Part shown: one piece after another, positions 18,546 to 28,575 of the stretch
Numbering within the stretch: the stretch's first letter is position 1
How the letters are laid out: every line of letters starts with the position of its first letter
DNA from: an uncultured Pelagibacteraceae bacterium
GTDB taxonomy: Bacteria > Pseudomonadota > Alphaproteobacteria > Pelagibacterales > Pelagibacteraceae
Direction: 5' to 3'
Assembly: GCA_902617025.1 (NCBI GenBank)
Contig: CACMVB010000007.1
Coordinates: 1-62,982 of the forward strand
Length of the DNA stretch: 62,982 nt
Program-made: the position numbers and the translations under genes
The notes under the pieces: generated by a model
What the model saw: the letters and a program-made list of their open reading frames with translations, nothing else
Told to the model about the DNA's origin: nothing
Database searches by the model: none

Positions 18546-20107
18546 TATTTTATTTTATCATTTATTAACTTAATTGTTTCCTGAAGTCCAAAAAAACTTA
18601 TAAAAAATCCTAGTCTAGGTCCATTCTCTTCCCCGAACACAACCTGATAAATTAGTTTAAACCAATCTCTTAAATTCTTTTCATATCCATTTTCCTTACC
18701 AACTGTATAAACGTTTGTTTGAATTTCTTCTGGACTTAGTGACTGATTTAATTGTTTAAGTTTTATAATTAGGCTTTCTAAAGCTTTTTTTTCTTGAGTA
18801 TTTGGCTTTTTATATTTTTTGCGTGGCTCAACTTTATCCTTAAAATAATTAATTGCGTACTCTGTAAGACTATCGAGTATTAGATGGTCTTTTGGATTAA
18901 TTTCTTTATGAAATCTATTTATAAATTTCCAGAGTATTTGCTTGCTATCTGCATTACTTGAACCAACTAAATTCAATAACATTGAAAATGGCATTACAAT
19001 TTTTTCTTGTGGTGGTTTTCCATTATGCACGTGCCATACAGGATTTAAAATCTTATCCTTCAATTCTTGAGTATGATATTTTTCAATATAAGAAAGATAC
19101 TCATCCACAGTTTTAGGAACTACTTCTGAATAAAGCTTTTTAGCTCTTTTGGGATTAGGATACATATATAGCGCTAGACTTTCAGGTGAGGCATACCTTA
19201 ACCATTGTTCAATTGTAACTCCATTACCCTTTGATTTCGAAATCTTTTCACCTTTTTCGTCTAGAAACAACTCGTAAGCAAAACCGTTTGGCGGATTTTT
19301 CCCTAAAATACGACAAATCTTATTAGATAAAATTGCACTTTCAGTTAAATCTTTTCCATACATTTCAAAATCAACATCAAAAGTAAACCATCTCATTGCC
19401 CAGTCAACTTTCCATTGTAATTTACAGTTACCATTTAAAATACTTGTTTCAAATTTTTTACCTTTATTTTCAAAAATTACTTTTCCAGACTTTTTATCCA
19501 TACCTAATAAAGGTATTTCAAGAACCTTGCCAGTTTCAGAACATATAGGTAAAAAAGGAGAGTAAGTTTTTCTTCTTTCTTCTCTTAAAGTTGGTAGAAT
19601 AATATTCATTATCTCATCAAATTTTTCCAATACTCTCATTAAAGAATTATTAAAAATACCTTTTTTGTAATTTTCAGTAGAACTTTTAAAATCAAATTTA
19701 AATTTAAATTTTTGTAAAAATGCTTTTAGCATTTCGTTATTATGCTCTCCAAAACTGTTAAATTTATTGAATGGATCAGGTATTGATGTCAGTGGTTTTC
19801 CCAAATTTTTTTTTAATATTTCATCATTAGGAATATTATCTGGTACTTTTCTTAATCCGTCCATGTCATCGGAAAATGTAATCAATTCATGATCAATTTC
19901 TTTCATATGATTAAGTGCATTTATCATCATTGTAGTTCTTGCAACTTCACCAAATGTTCCGATGTGTGGTAATCCACTTGGGCCATACCCAGTTTGAAAA
20001 GTAATTTTATTCTTTTTTTTAATTAATTCCTTTCTATCCTTTAAAAGCTTCCTAACCTCAACAAAAGGCCATGACGTAGTAGATTGAATAAGGTTGTTAT
20101 CAAGCAT
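18545..20107 (-). CDS. lysK: Lysyl-tRNA synthetase, class I
   Basis: The 520-residue enzyme is the class I (LysK) type that charges tRNA-Lys, not the commoner class II LysS. It has the HIGH-type motif GPSGLPHIGTFGEVART (about 42-58) and the KMSKS-type motif KISKSKGNG (about 288-296), with the C-terminal anticodon-binding region beyond. Class I LysRS is typical of archaea, spirochaetes and alphaproteobacteria, which supports the lineage assignment. It is divergent from trkH across a 92-base gap. Confidence 0.95.
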   Translation of the reverse strand: MLDNNLIQSTTSWPFVEVRKLLKDRKELIKKKNKITFQTGYGPSGLPHIGTFGEVARTTMMINALNHMKEIDHELITFSDDMDGLRKVPDNIPNDEILKKNLGKPLTSIPDPFNKFNSFGEHNNEMLKAFLQKFKFKFDFKSSTENYKKGIFNNSLMRVLEKFDEIMNIILPTLREERRKTYSPFLPICSETGKVLEIPLLGMDKKSGKVIFENKGKKFETSILNGNCKLQWKVDWAMRWFTFDVDFEMYGKDLTESAILSNKICRILGKNPPNGFAYELFLDEKGEKISKSKGNGVTIEQWLRYASPESLALYMYPNPKRAKKLYSEVVPKTVDEYLSYIEKYHTQELKDKILNPVWHVHNGKPPQEKIVMPFSMLLNLVGSSNADSKQILWKFINRFHKEINPKDHLILDSLTEYAINYFKDKVEPRKKYKKPNTQEKKALESLIIKLKQLNQSLSPEEIQTNVYTVGKENGYEKNLRDWFKLIYQVVFGEENGPRLGFFISFFGLQETIKLINDKIK

Positions 20108-20199
20108 AAATATGGTTTATTAAATTTTATGCGCAAAATACAGTTATAAATTTACGATATTAAGTTGAATTTTAAAACTATTTAAATAATCTCATTTTA

Positions 20200-21648
20200 A
20201 TGGCAACAAACAAAACTGTTTTTTTTTTAATCGGTGTATTATTGATTGTTTTAGGTGGTTCTATGCTGGCTCCGTATGCATTACAAGTTACCCTAAACGA
20301 GGGAAGCCATAGTTTTATATCTGCATCATTTATTACAATTTTTATAGGTGTTTTGTTTATTTTAGCCAATTTAGAGAAAGAGTTTAAACTTAATTTAAGG
20401 CAAACATTTTTATTTTCCTCTTTAGCTTGGATAATGGTCGCTGCATTTGGAAGTCTGCCATTTTTGTTATCTTCTCAAAATTTTAGTTTTAGTGAGGCTT
20501 TTTTTGAGAGTATGTCTGGAATTACTACGACTGGAGCAACTATTATCTCTGATTTAGATAATAGCCCAAAGAGTATTTTATTATGGCGAGCTATAATGCA
20601 ATGGTTAGGGGGTATTGGTATAGTTGTGATGGCTATTACAATTTTACCCCTTTTAAAAGTCGGTGGTATGCAATTATTTAAAATGGAAGGACCAGATAGC
20701 ACTGAAAAAATTTTACCTCGAACTATTGAAGTAGCTACTATAATTATATCAACGTATATTGTACTTACATTTCTTTGTGGTTTTTTCTATTGGGTTTTTG
20801 GTATGTCTATTTTTGACAGCGTAAGTCATGCAATGACCACGATAGCAACAGGTGGCTTTTCTACACATAATGATTCTATAGGTTTTTTTAAAAATCCAAA
20901 TATTGAAATAGTTGCAAGTATTTTTATAATTCTTGGAAGCATACCGTTTATTTCTTATTTAAAATTTGCTCAAGGCAACAAGATGGTTTTTTTTCAAGAC
21001 GTTCAAATCAAAGGTTTAATATACTTGCTTCTAATTTCGATAATTATAATGTTCATTTATCTTTTATTTATTAAATATGAAAGCAGTTTATTCGACAAAA
21101 TAAGAATTTCATCTTTTAATGTAATTTCAATTTTATCAGGCACAGGATACGTAACAGATGATTTCGGTTTGTGGGGAAAATTTTCATTAATTTTTTTCTT
21201 ATTTTTAATGTTTATTGGTGGTTGTGCTGGATCAACTGCATGTGGTATTAAAATTTTTAGATTACAGATGTTGTTAATATTTTTAAAAAATCAGATTAAA
21301 AAGCTTATTTCGCCTAATAGCGTAATTATTACAAAGTACAATAATCAGAAGATATCAGATAATTTTATAAATTCAGTAATAATCTTTATTTTTACTTTTT
21401 TATTTATATTTTTAATTATTGCAATGCTTTTATCAATTAGTGGCTTGGACTTTATCACGTCAATATCTGGAGCGGCAAGTTCAATTTCAAATGTTGGTCC
21501 AGGTCTTGGTGATATCATCGGTCCTAACGGAAACTATAAAGATATTCCAGATTTATCAAAATGGGTTTTATCTTTTGGTATGTTGCTAGGAAGATTAGAG
21601 TTATTTGCGGTTTTGGTATTATTCTTTCCGTCTTTTTGGAGGAATTAA
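20200..21648 (+). CDS. trkH: Trk-type potassium uptake membrane subunit
   Basis: The 482-residue polytopic protein is a TrkH/KtrB family K+ channel subunit. Its four pore-loop repeats are recognisable: SMSGITTTGATI (about 105-116), MTTIATGGFSTH (about 213-224), ISILSGTGYVTDDF and AASSISNVGPGLGD. The GGCAGSTACGIK segment precedes the last repeat, and WLGGIGIVVMAITILP is a conserved helix. TrkH usually needs the NAD-binding TrkA ring, which is not in this window. Four bases after it begins an MFS gene on the same strand. Confidence 0.94.
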   Translation: MATNKTVFFLIGVLLIVLGGSMLAPYALQVTLNEGSHSFISASFITIFIGVLFILANLEKEFKLNLRQTFLFSSLAWIMVAAFGSLPFLLSSQNFSFSEAFFESMSGITTTGATIISDLDNSPKSILLWRAIMQWLGGIGIVVMAITILPLLKVGGMQLFKMEGPDSTEKILPRTIEVATIIISTYIVLTFLCGFFYWVFGMSIFDSVSHAMTTIATGGFSTHNDSIGFFKNPNIEIVASIFIILGSIPFISYLKFAQGNKMVFFQDVQIKGLIYLLLISIIIMFIYLLFIKYESSLFDKIRISSFNVISILSGTGYVTDDFGLWGKFSLIFFLFLMFIGGCAGSTACGIKIFRLQMLLIFLKNQIKKLISPNSVIITKYNNQKISDNFINSVIIFIFTFLFIFLIIAMLLSISGLDFITSISGAASSISNVGPGLGDIIGPNGNYKDIPDLSKWVLSFGMLLGRLELFAVLVLFFPSFWRN

Positions 21649-21651
21649 ATT

Positions 21652-23025
21652 ATGCAAATATATAGAAAACAATCTTTAGCTGAAACTTTCCAAGTTTATT
21701 TTGACAAACGAATGATTAAAATATTGTTGCTTGGTGCAATTAGTGGTTTTCCATGGGTGATTATAGGAAGTAGTTTAAGTCTTTGGTTAAAAGAAGATGG
21801 TTTGAGTAGAAGTACAATAGGTTGGGCAGGATTAATTTTTGCTGTTTACGCTTTTAATTACTTGTGGGCTCCAATAATTGATAGAATTAGAATTCCTTGG
21901 CTAACAAAAAAAGTCGGTCATAGACGTGGTTGGATAATAACAATGCAAACTGTAATATTAATAAGTTTAGTTTGTTGGAGTTTGATCGATCCAACAACAA
22001 ATTTAGCCTTAATAATTAGTGTCGGTCTTATAATTGCTATAGCTTCAGCAACTCAAGACATTACTGTTGATGCTTTAAGGATTGAGCAGATTGGAGAGAA
22101 TGAAGGAAAATCTATGCAAGCCGGTGCGGCTATGGCAGTCGTTGGTTGGTGGACAGGTTATAAATTAGGTGGCGTTGTAGCATTAAATGCAGCAGAATTT
22201 TTTCAGCAAGCAGGTTTCGAAAACTACTGGCAAATTACTTTTTTAGTTTTAGGTATAATTATTATTTTTTGTAATATTGGACTTTTATTTGTTAATGAAC
22301 CCCAACCTGTAGATAGAGCAGAAAGTCAAAGACAAACTGACAAAATGATTGAAGATAAATTAGGTTCTTCAAATATTTTAACAAGCGTGATTGCCTGGTT
22401 GACTGGTACTGTGATTGGTCCTGTAATAAGTTTTTTTAGAAAAAATGGCTTTAATATTGCAATAGCTATTTTAGGTTTTGTCTTTCTTTTTAAAATTGGT
22501 GAAGCTTTCTTAGGAAGAATGTCTGTTATTTTTTATAAAGAGATAGGATTTACCAAATCAGATATCGCTTTATACTCTAAAGGCCTTGGTTGGATTACCA
22601 CTGTTATATTTACATTGCTTGGTGGATTATTTGCAATTCGTTCTGGAGTTATAAAAGCAATGTTCGTGTCTGGAATACTTATGGCTTCTACAAATCTATT
22701 ATTTTCTTTTCTTGCTTGGTCAGGAAAGTCCGAATTATTATTCGCAATTGCAGTAATTTTTGATGACATGGCTGCAGCTTTTGCAACGGTTGCATTCGTT
22801 GCTTTTATTTCAATGCTAGTAGACAGAACTTATACTGCAACTCAATATGCTCTTCTTTCTTCTATAGGGACAGCAGGAAGAACTACGCTTGCAGCGTCAT
22901 CTGGAGCTTTAGTAGATTGGTTAAATGGAGATTGGGGTGTTTTCTTTATCATTACAGCGTTGATGGTAATACCGTCACTAATATTTCTCTATATGATTAA
23001 GGATAAACTTAAGTTGAATGACTAA
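21652..23025 (+). CDS. AmpG-like MFS transporter
   Basis: The 457-residue, about 12-helix major facilitator protein belongs to the AmpG/PAT branch. LWAPIIDRIRIPWLTKKVGH (about 79-98), RRGWI, SATQDITVDALRIE and YTATQYALLSS are the characteristic segments. AmpG relatives import anhydromuropeptides released by cell-wall turnover for recycling. The direct linkage to an NlpC/P60 peptidoglycan hydrolase gene, whose start overlaps by 8 bases, supports a cell-wall recycling role, but the exact substrate is inferred. Confidence 0.87.
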   Translation: MQIYRKQSLAETFQVYFDKRMIKILLLGAISGFPWVIIGSSLSLWLKEDGLSRSTIGWAGLIFAVYAFNYLWAPIIDRIRIPWLTKKVGHRRGWIITMQTVILISLVCWSLIDPTTNLALIISVGLIIAIASATQDITVDALRIEQIGENEGKSMQAGAAMAVVGWWTGYKLGGVVALNAAEFFQQAGFENYWQITFLVLGIIIIFCNIGLLFVNEPQPVDRAESQRQTDKMIEDKLGSSNILTSVIAWLTGTVIGPVISFFRKNGFNIAIAILGFVFLFKIGEAFLGRMSVIFYKEIGFTKSDIALYSKGLGWITTVIFTLLGGLFAIRSGVIKAMFVSGILMASTNLLFSFLAWSGKSELLFAIAVIFDDMAAAFATVAFVAFISMLVDRTYTATQYALLSSIGTAGRTTLAASSGALVDWLNGDWGVFFIITALMVIPSLIFLYMIKDKLKLND

Positions 23026-23758
23026 GTATTTTACAAATAATTTTACACTTATAAATCTTCACAAAAAACCCTCGATCAAATCTGAAGTTGTAACACAAAT
23101 GATTTATGGAGATACGTTTTCAATATCAAAAAGAAGCAAAAAATGGTTGAAAATTAAGATTAAAGAAGATGGTTACAATGGTTTTATCAAAAATAGGAAG
23201 TTTTCTAAATTTACAAAACCTACTCATAAGGTAAATATACTAAAATCAAAAATTTTTAAGCTTCCAAATAAAAGAATAAAAACAAATGAGATTTCATTTG
23301 GGTCAAAAATAAAAGTAATAGAAAATAGAAAAAATTTTTTAAAATTTTCAAAAGGTTGGATAAACAAAAATGATGTGAAGCCTATTTCTTATAAAGAAAA
23401 AAATCCTTTTAGAAAAATATCTATTTTCAAAAACATTAAATACAAATGGGGTGGAAAATCTTTCAAGGGAATAGACTGCTCAGCATTAATACAAATTTTT
23501 TTGAACTTTAACAATAAATTTTGTCCAAGAGATGCGAAAGACCAGGTCAAATTTTTCAAAAGAAATATCAAATTAAGAGAAATAAAGAAAAACGATATTA
23601 TTTATTGGAAAGGTCATGTGGCTCTAGCACTATCTAATAAAAAACTTATTCATGCCTATGGTCCAATGAAGAAAACAGTTGTTATGGGAATTAATCAAAC
23701 GATCAAAAGAATTGAAAAGACTGCTAAATTAAAAGTGATAGGAATTAAAAGGCTGTAA
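23018..23758 (+). CDS. SH3b/NlpC-P60 peptidoglycan endopeptidase
   Basis: The 246 residues combine two SH3-like beta domains (about 1-125) with a C-terminal NlpC/P60 cysteine peptidase (about 130-246). The catalytic Cys is in KWGGKSFKGIDCSALIQ (about 145-161), the catalytic His in WKGHVALAL (about 197-205), and HAYGP supplies the third polar residue. Such enzymes cut gamma-D-Glu-diaminopimelate bonds. No signal peptide is visible, so like YkfC it may act on cytoplasmic muropeptides, which fits the AmpG-like importer upstream. It is the last gene of the trkH run. Confidence 0.88.
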   Translation: MTKYFTNNFTLINLHKKPSIKSEVVTQMIYGDTFSISKRSKKWLKIKIKEDGYNGFIKNRKFSKFTKPTHKVNILKSKIFKLPNKRIKTNEISFGSKIKVIENRKNFLKFSKGWINKNDVKPISYKEKNPFRKISIFKNIKYKWGGKSFKGIDCSALIQIFLNFNNKFCPRDAKDQVKFFKRNIKLREIKKNDIIYWKGHVALALSNKKLIHAYGPMKKTVVMGINQTIKRIEKTAKLKVIGIKRL

Positions 23759-23761
23759 ATA

Positions 23762-23840
23762 GCAAAGGCAGCTTCAGTCTCCCTCCACTGCCCTTAATAG
23801 AAACTTAAACGATTCGAGCGTTAACCTTAATACTCTTTTT
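23762..23840 (+). ncRNA. Candidate 3'-UTR small RNA / terminator with C-rich loop
   Basis: The 101-base gap between two convergent genes holds two inverted repeats. The first pairs GGCAG (23767-23771) with CTGCC (23788-23792) around a loop containing CTCCCTCC, unusually C-rich for this window and resembling an anti-Shine-Dalgarno sequence. The second pairs TTAA(A)CG with CGTTAA (about 23805-23824) and is followed by CTCTTTTT, a possible terminator for the trkH-ampG-NlpC transcript. The sequence is visible; a stable RNA product is inference. Confidence 0.35.
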
Positions 23841-23859
23841 AGTTGCATGTGGATATCAA

Positions 23860-25590
23860 TTAGAAATTTAATTTAAATCCAAAATTAACATTTAGGCTTC
23901 CAACATTTTGATTAGTATTTTTTGCAGAAATACCAGCAGTAAATTTTCCGTTATCTGTAATCTTTTTTTCGTAATCTAAATTAGCCACCAATGAAATCTC
24001 TCTTGTGAGAGCATTATCTTGTTTGTATGTAGCACTTGTGCCATTAATTGAATAAACTTGAGATTTATCTCCTATCAAACTTCTAAAATCTAACAACCAA
24101 CCTATATTTAAATTATTATTGTTAATAAGATTGTATTTATCGGAAAAAAATATAGATAAATTTCCCACTTTTCTATTTCTCCATGAATAGTATTTACTCT
24201 CATCATAACTTGGAGTGATTGAAAAACTTCCTGTTAATCCAAGGTTTGGAATAAGGTTAGAATTTGTTTTCGTTACACCAGAATGAAATTCAATAGTTTG
24301 ATAATCACTGTCTATATCTAATTTACCAGATGATGTTGTGTTAGTTAAAATTGTTCTCTCACTATTTTTCAAAGAAATTCCACCTATAAAAAAAGAGTCT
24401 AGGTTCAAAAGATATTTATTGCTTGGTAGATATAATCCAGCAGAAACATTTTGATATGTGATTTTATGATCTGCTTCAAAATCTTGAGCTCCAGCTTCAA
24501 AAGCAAGAATGAAGTCTGAATTTTCTAAAGGTGAAATTAAATTAGCTCCTATATTAAATAAATCATACTCTAAAGCTAAGTTTTCAGTGTGTCCTTTTCG
24601 ATTTAAAAGAGAGGTATAAGTTTCTCCCCATCCATTACCATCATATAAATTTTCTGAGTCTTTATATCTATTTAAAAATTGTCTTATATTCATAGATTTA
24701 TAACTTAAAAGTTCATCTAACGTCTCGCTTCCCCCTTGGCCAACTGATCCTGCTGATCCTTTAACTACTTGGTTGCCATCAAGATCTTCTAATGTGAATG
24801 AACCCTCGGTTTCATAAAAGTAAGATTGACCAGCTCCATGATTAATTTTTAATGTACTTCCAGTCCTTAAAAGAGCATCTAATTTTCCAACTACTATACC
24901 TTTGTCTTTTAAAGTAATTGTGGAATTGTTTCCGTACAATTTGATAGCATCGTTTCCAACATCATTTTTTATTGTTCCGCTATTGATAACTGAAGAACTT
25001 GCGCCAACTCTTATGGTTGCGTTACTACTGTCAGAATTTGTCATAGTACCACTTGAGTTATTTGTTACTGTAGCTGCAGTATTAGAGTCAGCTGCAAAAA
25101 TTGCAGAACCTTGGTCAGTTGCTTCAATTGTTCCAGAGTTGGTAATTGTCAAGCCTGTAGTGCTATTACTAGTGGATTTACTAATTCTAATTGTATTTCT
25201 AGTTGCAGAAATCTGACCACCAGAATTGTTTGTAATGCTTGCATCGGTTGTTCCTTTAACATCTATTGCCACTATTCCGCTTGCGCTGATTGTGCCAGAA
25301 TTTGAAATTGTTAAATCAGAAGTATCGTCTGCAAAAATACTAACTGTATTTGATGTTATTGTGGAACCAGAGTCAACGGTAACACTTACAGTGTCCCCGG
25401 TAATGTTTGCAGGTTTAGTTGCGCTAGTATTTAAGGTTGAATTATTTGTAACTGTTAAAAATTCATCATTCCCATCAATATTTTGCTGACTGGTAGTTGT
25501 AGCGCCATCATTTAGAGTTGCGCTGTCAGCTAAGACAACTTGGGATAAGAATAAAAAACTAAAAAAAAGTAAAATTAGCTTCAAATACAT
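23860..25590 (-). CDS. Small autotransporter-like outer-membrane protein
   Basis: The 576-residue product has a signal peptide (MYLKLILLFFSFLFLSQVVLA), then a Ser/Thr/Asn/Gly-rich passenger (about 22-265) of irregular repeats around NSGTI (for example TISNSGTISASG, TITNSGTIEATD, VINSGTIKNDVG), as in beta-helix adhesins. The last about 280 residues are alternating polar/aromatic strands ending in the outer-membrane signature NVNFGFKLNF with a C-terminal Phe. This is the type V secretion layout with an unusually short passenger. Binding target unknown. It contains no cysteine. It is separated from tRNA-Ser by 65 bases. Confidence 0.8.
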   Translation of the reverse strand: MYLKLILLFFSFLFLSQVVLADSATLNDGATTTSQQNIDGNDEFLTVTNNSTLNTSATKPANITGDTVSVTVDSGSTITSNTVSIFADDTSDLTISNSGTISASGIVAIDVKGTTDASITNNSGGQISATRNTIRISKSTSNSTTGLTITNSGTIEATDQGSAIFAADSNTAATVTNNSSGTMTNSDSSNATIRVGASSSVINSGTIKNDVGNDAIKLYGNNSTITLKDKGIVVGKLDALLRTGSTLKINHGAGQSYFYETEGSFTLEDLDGNQVVKGSAGSVGQGGSETLDELLSYKSMNIRQFLNRYKDSENLYDGNGWGETYTSLLNRKGHTENLALEYDLFNIGANLISPLENSDFILAFEAGAQDFEADHKITYQNVSAGLYLPSNKYLLNLDSFFIGGISLKNSERTILTNTTSSGKLDIDSDYQTIEFHSGVTKTNSNLIPNLGLTGSFSITPSYDESKYYSWRNRKVGNLSIFFSDKYNLINNNNLNIGWLLDFRSLIGDKSQVYSINGTSATYKQDNALTREISLVANLDYEKKITDNGKFTAGISAKNTNQNVGSLNVNFGFKLNF

Positions 25591-25655
25591 TTTGTGTAAT
25601 TTATTTAAGATAGAATTAATATCAATTTTAAAAAAGCTAATAAAATCCTGGATAA

Positions 25656-25745
25656 TGGCGGAGAGAGAGGGATTCGAACCCTCGAAACGGTTTCCCGTTT
25701 ACACGCTTTCCAAGCGTGCGCCTTCAACCACTCGGCCACCTCTCC
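25656..25745 (-). tRNA. tRNA-Ser (GGA anticodon)
   Basis: Read on the minus strand the gene starts GGAGAGG and ends TCTCTCC-G-CCA, giving a seven-pair acceptor stem with an encoded CCA. The anticodon loop reads CTTGGAAAG, hence GGA for serine UCC/UCU. There is a long variable arm, as serine tRNAs require, and a standard T arm GAGGG-TTCGAAT-CCCTC. The first tRNA base coincides with the last base of the glycosyltransferase stop codon upstream. Confidence 0.97.
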
Positions 25746-26767
25746 TATTTAAAATCATCAATTGCTTTTGCAAATTCTTCATTGAATTCTTTATTTAAAG
25801 GAAGTTTATTTTTCATCATATCTTTTTGAATTTTTTTATAATTTTTTTTAATATGATTAAGAGTTCCGAAAAAATTTAAAAAATTTCTTTGAGTAATAAA
25901 AACACCTTTTTTATTACCTATTACATGTTTAATTTCCTCAAAAATTATTACAGGTCTTCTTCTGGCTAAGGCTTCTAATAAGACCATAGGATGCCCCTCG
26001 GTAAATGAGGGTAAAACAAAAATATCATGATCATCATAGTATTTAATAAGTCTCGCTTTGTTACTTTGAGTTAATTGAATGTTTATATTACTTTGATTTA
26101 TTTTGTACGAGGTATTTTTTTCTGCACCAACAATTGTTAAAGATATATCACGCTTATTTTTAATTAAGTTAGCAAGTGAATAAATACCTTTTTCTACTCT
26201 TATTCTTCCAACATATAAAAGTTTAAAATTTTTTATCTCTTGATTTTTTTGCTTTTTGAGCCATACAGAGTCAAGTTGAGATGGAGAAACAACTTTGCCT
26301 TTTTTGCCTCTCAAAATATAATTTCTACAACTTATTAAATTTGAAATTAGTGACGTAAAACTAAACATTAGATGGTAAATAAAAATTCCAATACTTCCTA
26401 AAATAGCCTTATACTCTCCATAACCATCACTTCTTAAATAAACAATTGGAGTTTTTCCGTATAGTCTTAGAAATAAACAAATTAAAAAAGTATAAGGAGA
26501 TATAGAAATAACTAAAAACTTTGTATTATCATTTTTTGTAGATTTAATTACTTCAGATAAATAAGAAAAGATATTAGAAAAAATCTTTAGTTTTTTTAAT
26601 TTTATCTCATGAGCTCTTTTCCTAGAAGATTTTCGTCCAAAAAGATTTACCTCAAATTTTTTATTTAATCCCTCTGGGCTTGATTTAAGATCAATATTAT
26701 CACAAAAATATTTTTCATCTTGAAAAAAGATACTTTCATTTGTGAAAATAAATAATTTTTTTTTCAT
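25745..26767 (-). CDS. Family 4 glycosyltransferase
   Basis: The 340 residues are a GT-B fold sugar transferase. The C-terminal half has [13 protein letters not shown] (about 185-197), [20 protein letters not shown] (about 250-269, including the GT4 E-x7-E motif) and the following RRRPVI turn. The N-terminal half is divergent and has a hydrophobic stretch around [19 protein letters not shown] that may touch the membrane. The start overlaps the lepA stop by one base, and its stop TAG runs into tRNA-Ser. Donor and acceptor are unknown; surface glycan assembly is the likely context. Confidence 0.85.
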   Translation of the reverse strand: MKKKLFIFTNESIFFQDEKYFCDNIDLKSSPEGLNKKFEVNLFGRKSSRKRAHEIKLKKLKIFSNIFSYLSEVIKSTKNDNTKFLVISISPYTFLICLFLRLYGKTPIVYLRSDGYGEYKAILGSIGIFIYHLMFSFTSLISNLISCRNYILRGKKGKVVSPSQLDSVWLKKQKNQEIKNFKLLYVGRIRVEKGIYSLANLIKNKRDISLTIVGAEKNTSYKINQSNINIQLTQSNKARLIKYYDDHDIFVLPSFTEGHPMVLLEALARRRPVIIFEEIKHVIGNKKGVFITQRNFLNFFGTLNHIKKNYKKIQKDMMKNKLPLNKEFNEEFAKAIDDFK

Positions 26768-28575
26768 TAAGCGTCTTTATTAATTTTTAAAACTCCAATA
26801 AATGCTTCTTGCGGTATCTCTACTTTTCCAAACTGTTTTGATCTAGCCTTACCTTTTTTTTGTTTTTCTAGTAGCTTTCTTTTTCTATCTGTTGCTCCAC
26901 CACCATGTATTTTTGTTAGTACATCCTTTTTAAATCCTTTAATGGACTCCCTGGCCACAATTTTTCCCCCGATAGCCGCTTGAACTGGTATCATAAAGTT
27001 ATGTCTTGGAATTAAATCTTTTAATTTTTCACAAACTTGCCGACCTGTTTTTTGAGCAAAATCTTTGTGAATAATCATTGCTAAAGCATCTACAGGTTCA
27101 GAATTGACTAGAATTCCTAATTTGACGAGATCACCTTCTCTATATCCAGATATTTCATAATCAAAACTTGCATAACCACTGGATACAGATTTTAATCTAT
27201 CGTTAAAATCAAATACAACTTCATTAAGTGGTAAATCATATGACAATACTGCTCTGCTCCCAGAGTAAGATAAATTAGTTTGGACTCCTCTTTTATCTTG
27301 GCAAATCTTTATAATTGAGCCTAAATACTCGTCAGGAGTAATGATAGTTGACTTGATCCAAGGTTCCTCAATTTTTTCTATTTGTGACGGATCTGGCATG
27401 TTTGTAGGATTTTGTAAATCCAAAATTTTTCTTGTAGTCGTATGAACCTTATAAATAACCCCCGGAGTAGTTGTTATTAAACTTACATCAAATTCTCTTT
27501 CGAGCCTTTCTGTTATAATCTCAAGATGTAGAAGACCTAAGAAACCACATCTAAACCCAAGTCCTAATGCACTTGAAGACTCAGGTTCATATGAAAAACT
27601 CGCATCATTTAATTTGAGTTTAGCTAAACCATCTTTTAATTTTTGATACTCTGAGCTATCAACTGGAAATAGACCACAAAATACAACTGGCTTGCTCGGC
27701 TTAAATCCAGGCAGAGGATTATTAATTGGGTCATTAGCATCACATATTGTATCTCCGACTTTTGTTTCTGAAAGAGATTTTATACCGGTAATTATGAACC
27801 CAATTTCTCCTGAGTTAAGTTCATCTATATCGGTAGGTTTAGGAGTAAAGACTCCAACCTTCTCTAATAAATAGTCTTGGTTATTAGACATTAGTTTTAT
27901 TTTCATTCCTTTTTTTAATTTACCGTTAATAACGCGAACTAAAATAACTACTCCTAGATAACTATCGTACCAGCTGTCCACCAATAAGCATTTAAGTTTA
28001 TCTTTAGAAATACCCTTAGGCGGGGGTAGCTTATTTATTATTGCCTCTAAAATATCGTCAATTCCCTCGCCAGTTTTTCCTGAGCAAGGAATCGCGTTTG
28101 TAGTTTCAATTCCAACGACGTCTTCTATTTCTTTTTTTGTTTTTTCTATATCTGAAGCGGGTAAATCTATTTTATTTAATACAGGTATTACCTCATGATT
28201 TATCTCAAGTGCTTGGTAAACATTGGCCAAAGTTTGAGCTTCGACTCCTTGGGTACTATCAACTATCAAAAGTGAGCCTTCACATGCAGATAATGATCTG
28301 CTTACTTCATATCCAAAATCTACGTGTCCAGGTGTATCGATTATATTCAGTTTATAAATTTGACCGTCTTTGCTTTTATAATTGAGTTTCACTGTTTGAG
28401 CCTTTATTGTAATACCTCGCTCTCTTTCTATATCCATCGAGTCTAAGACTTGCTGTTTCATTTCTCGGTCTGTCAAACCTCCACATTTATGGATTATTCT
28501 ATCTGCTATAGTAGATTTACCGTGATCAATATGCGCAATTATAGAAAAATTACGTATTCTTTTTATATCTGACAT
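26767..28575 (-). CDS. lepA: Elongation factor 4 (LepA)
   Basis: LepA/EF4 is a translational GTPase that back-translocates or remodels stalled ribosomes. The 602 residues begin with [20 protein letters not shown] (P-loop), then DTPGHVDFG (G3) and NKIDLP (G4), EF-G-like domains II, III and V, and the LepA-specific C-terminal domain with [11 protein letters not shown]-like and [13 protein letters not shown] segments. Length is standard. It lies between pheT and a glycosyltransferase, each overlapping by one base. Confidence 0.97.
   Translation of the reverse strand: MSDIKRIRNFSIIAHIDHGKSTIADRIIHKCGGLTDREMKQQVLDSMDIERERGITIKAQTVKLNYKSKDGQIYKLNIIDTPGHVDFGYEVSRSLSACEGSLLIVDSTQGVEAQTLANVYQALEINHEVIPVLNKIDLPASDIEKTKKEIEDVVGIETTNAIPCSGKTGEGIDDILEAIINKLPPPKGISKDKLKCLLVDSWYDSYLGVVILVRVINGKLKKGMKIKLMSNNQDYLLEKVGVFTPKPTDIDELNSGEIGFIITGIKSLSETKVGDTICDANDPINNPLPGFKPSKPVVFCGLFPVDSSEYQKLKDGLAKLKLNDASFSYEPESSSALGLGFRCGFLGLLHLEIITERLEREFDVSLITTTPGVIYKVHTTTRKILDLQNPTNMPDPSQIEKIEEPWIKSTIITPDEYLGSIIKICQDKRGVQTNLSYSGSRAVLSYDLPLNEVVFDFNDRLKSVSSGYASFDYEISGYREGDLVKLGILVNSEPVDALAMIIHKDFAQKTGRQVCEKLKDLIPRHNFMIPVQAAIGGKIVARESIKGFKKDVLTKIHGGGATDRKRKLLEKQKKGKARSKQFGKVEIPQEAFIGVLKINKDA

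Noticed and set aside
24902-25489. Three hydrophobic or Cys-rich plus-strand frames opposite the autotransporter
   Set aside because: They mirror the Ser/Thr/Asn-rich passenger codons on the other strand; no ribosome sites and no recognisable domains.
25592-25798. A plus-strand 68-residue frame through the tRNA-Ser gene
   Set aside because: It is the antisense reading of tRNA-Ser (a familiar spurious protein pattern) and extends into the glycosyltransferase gene.
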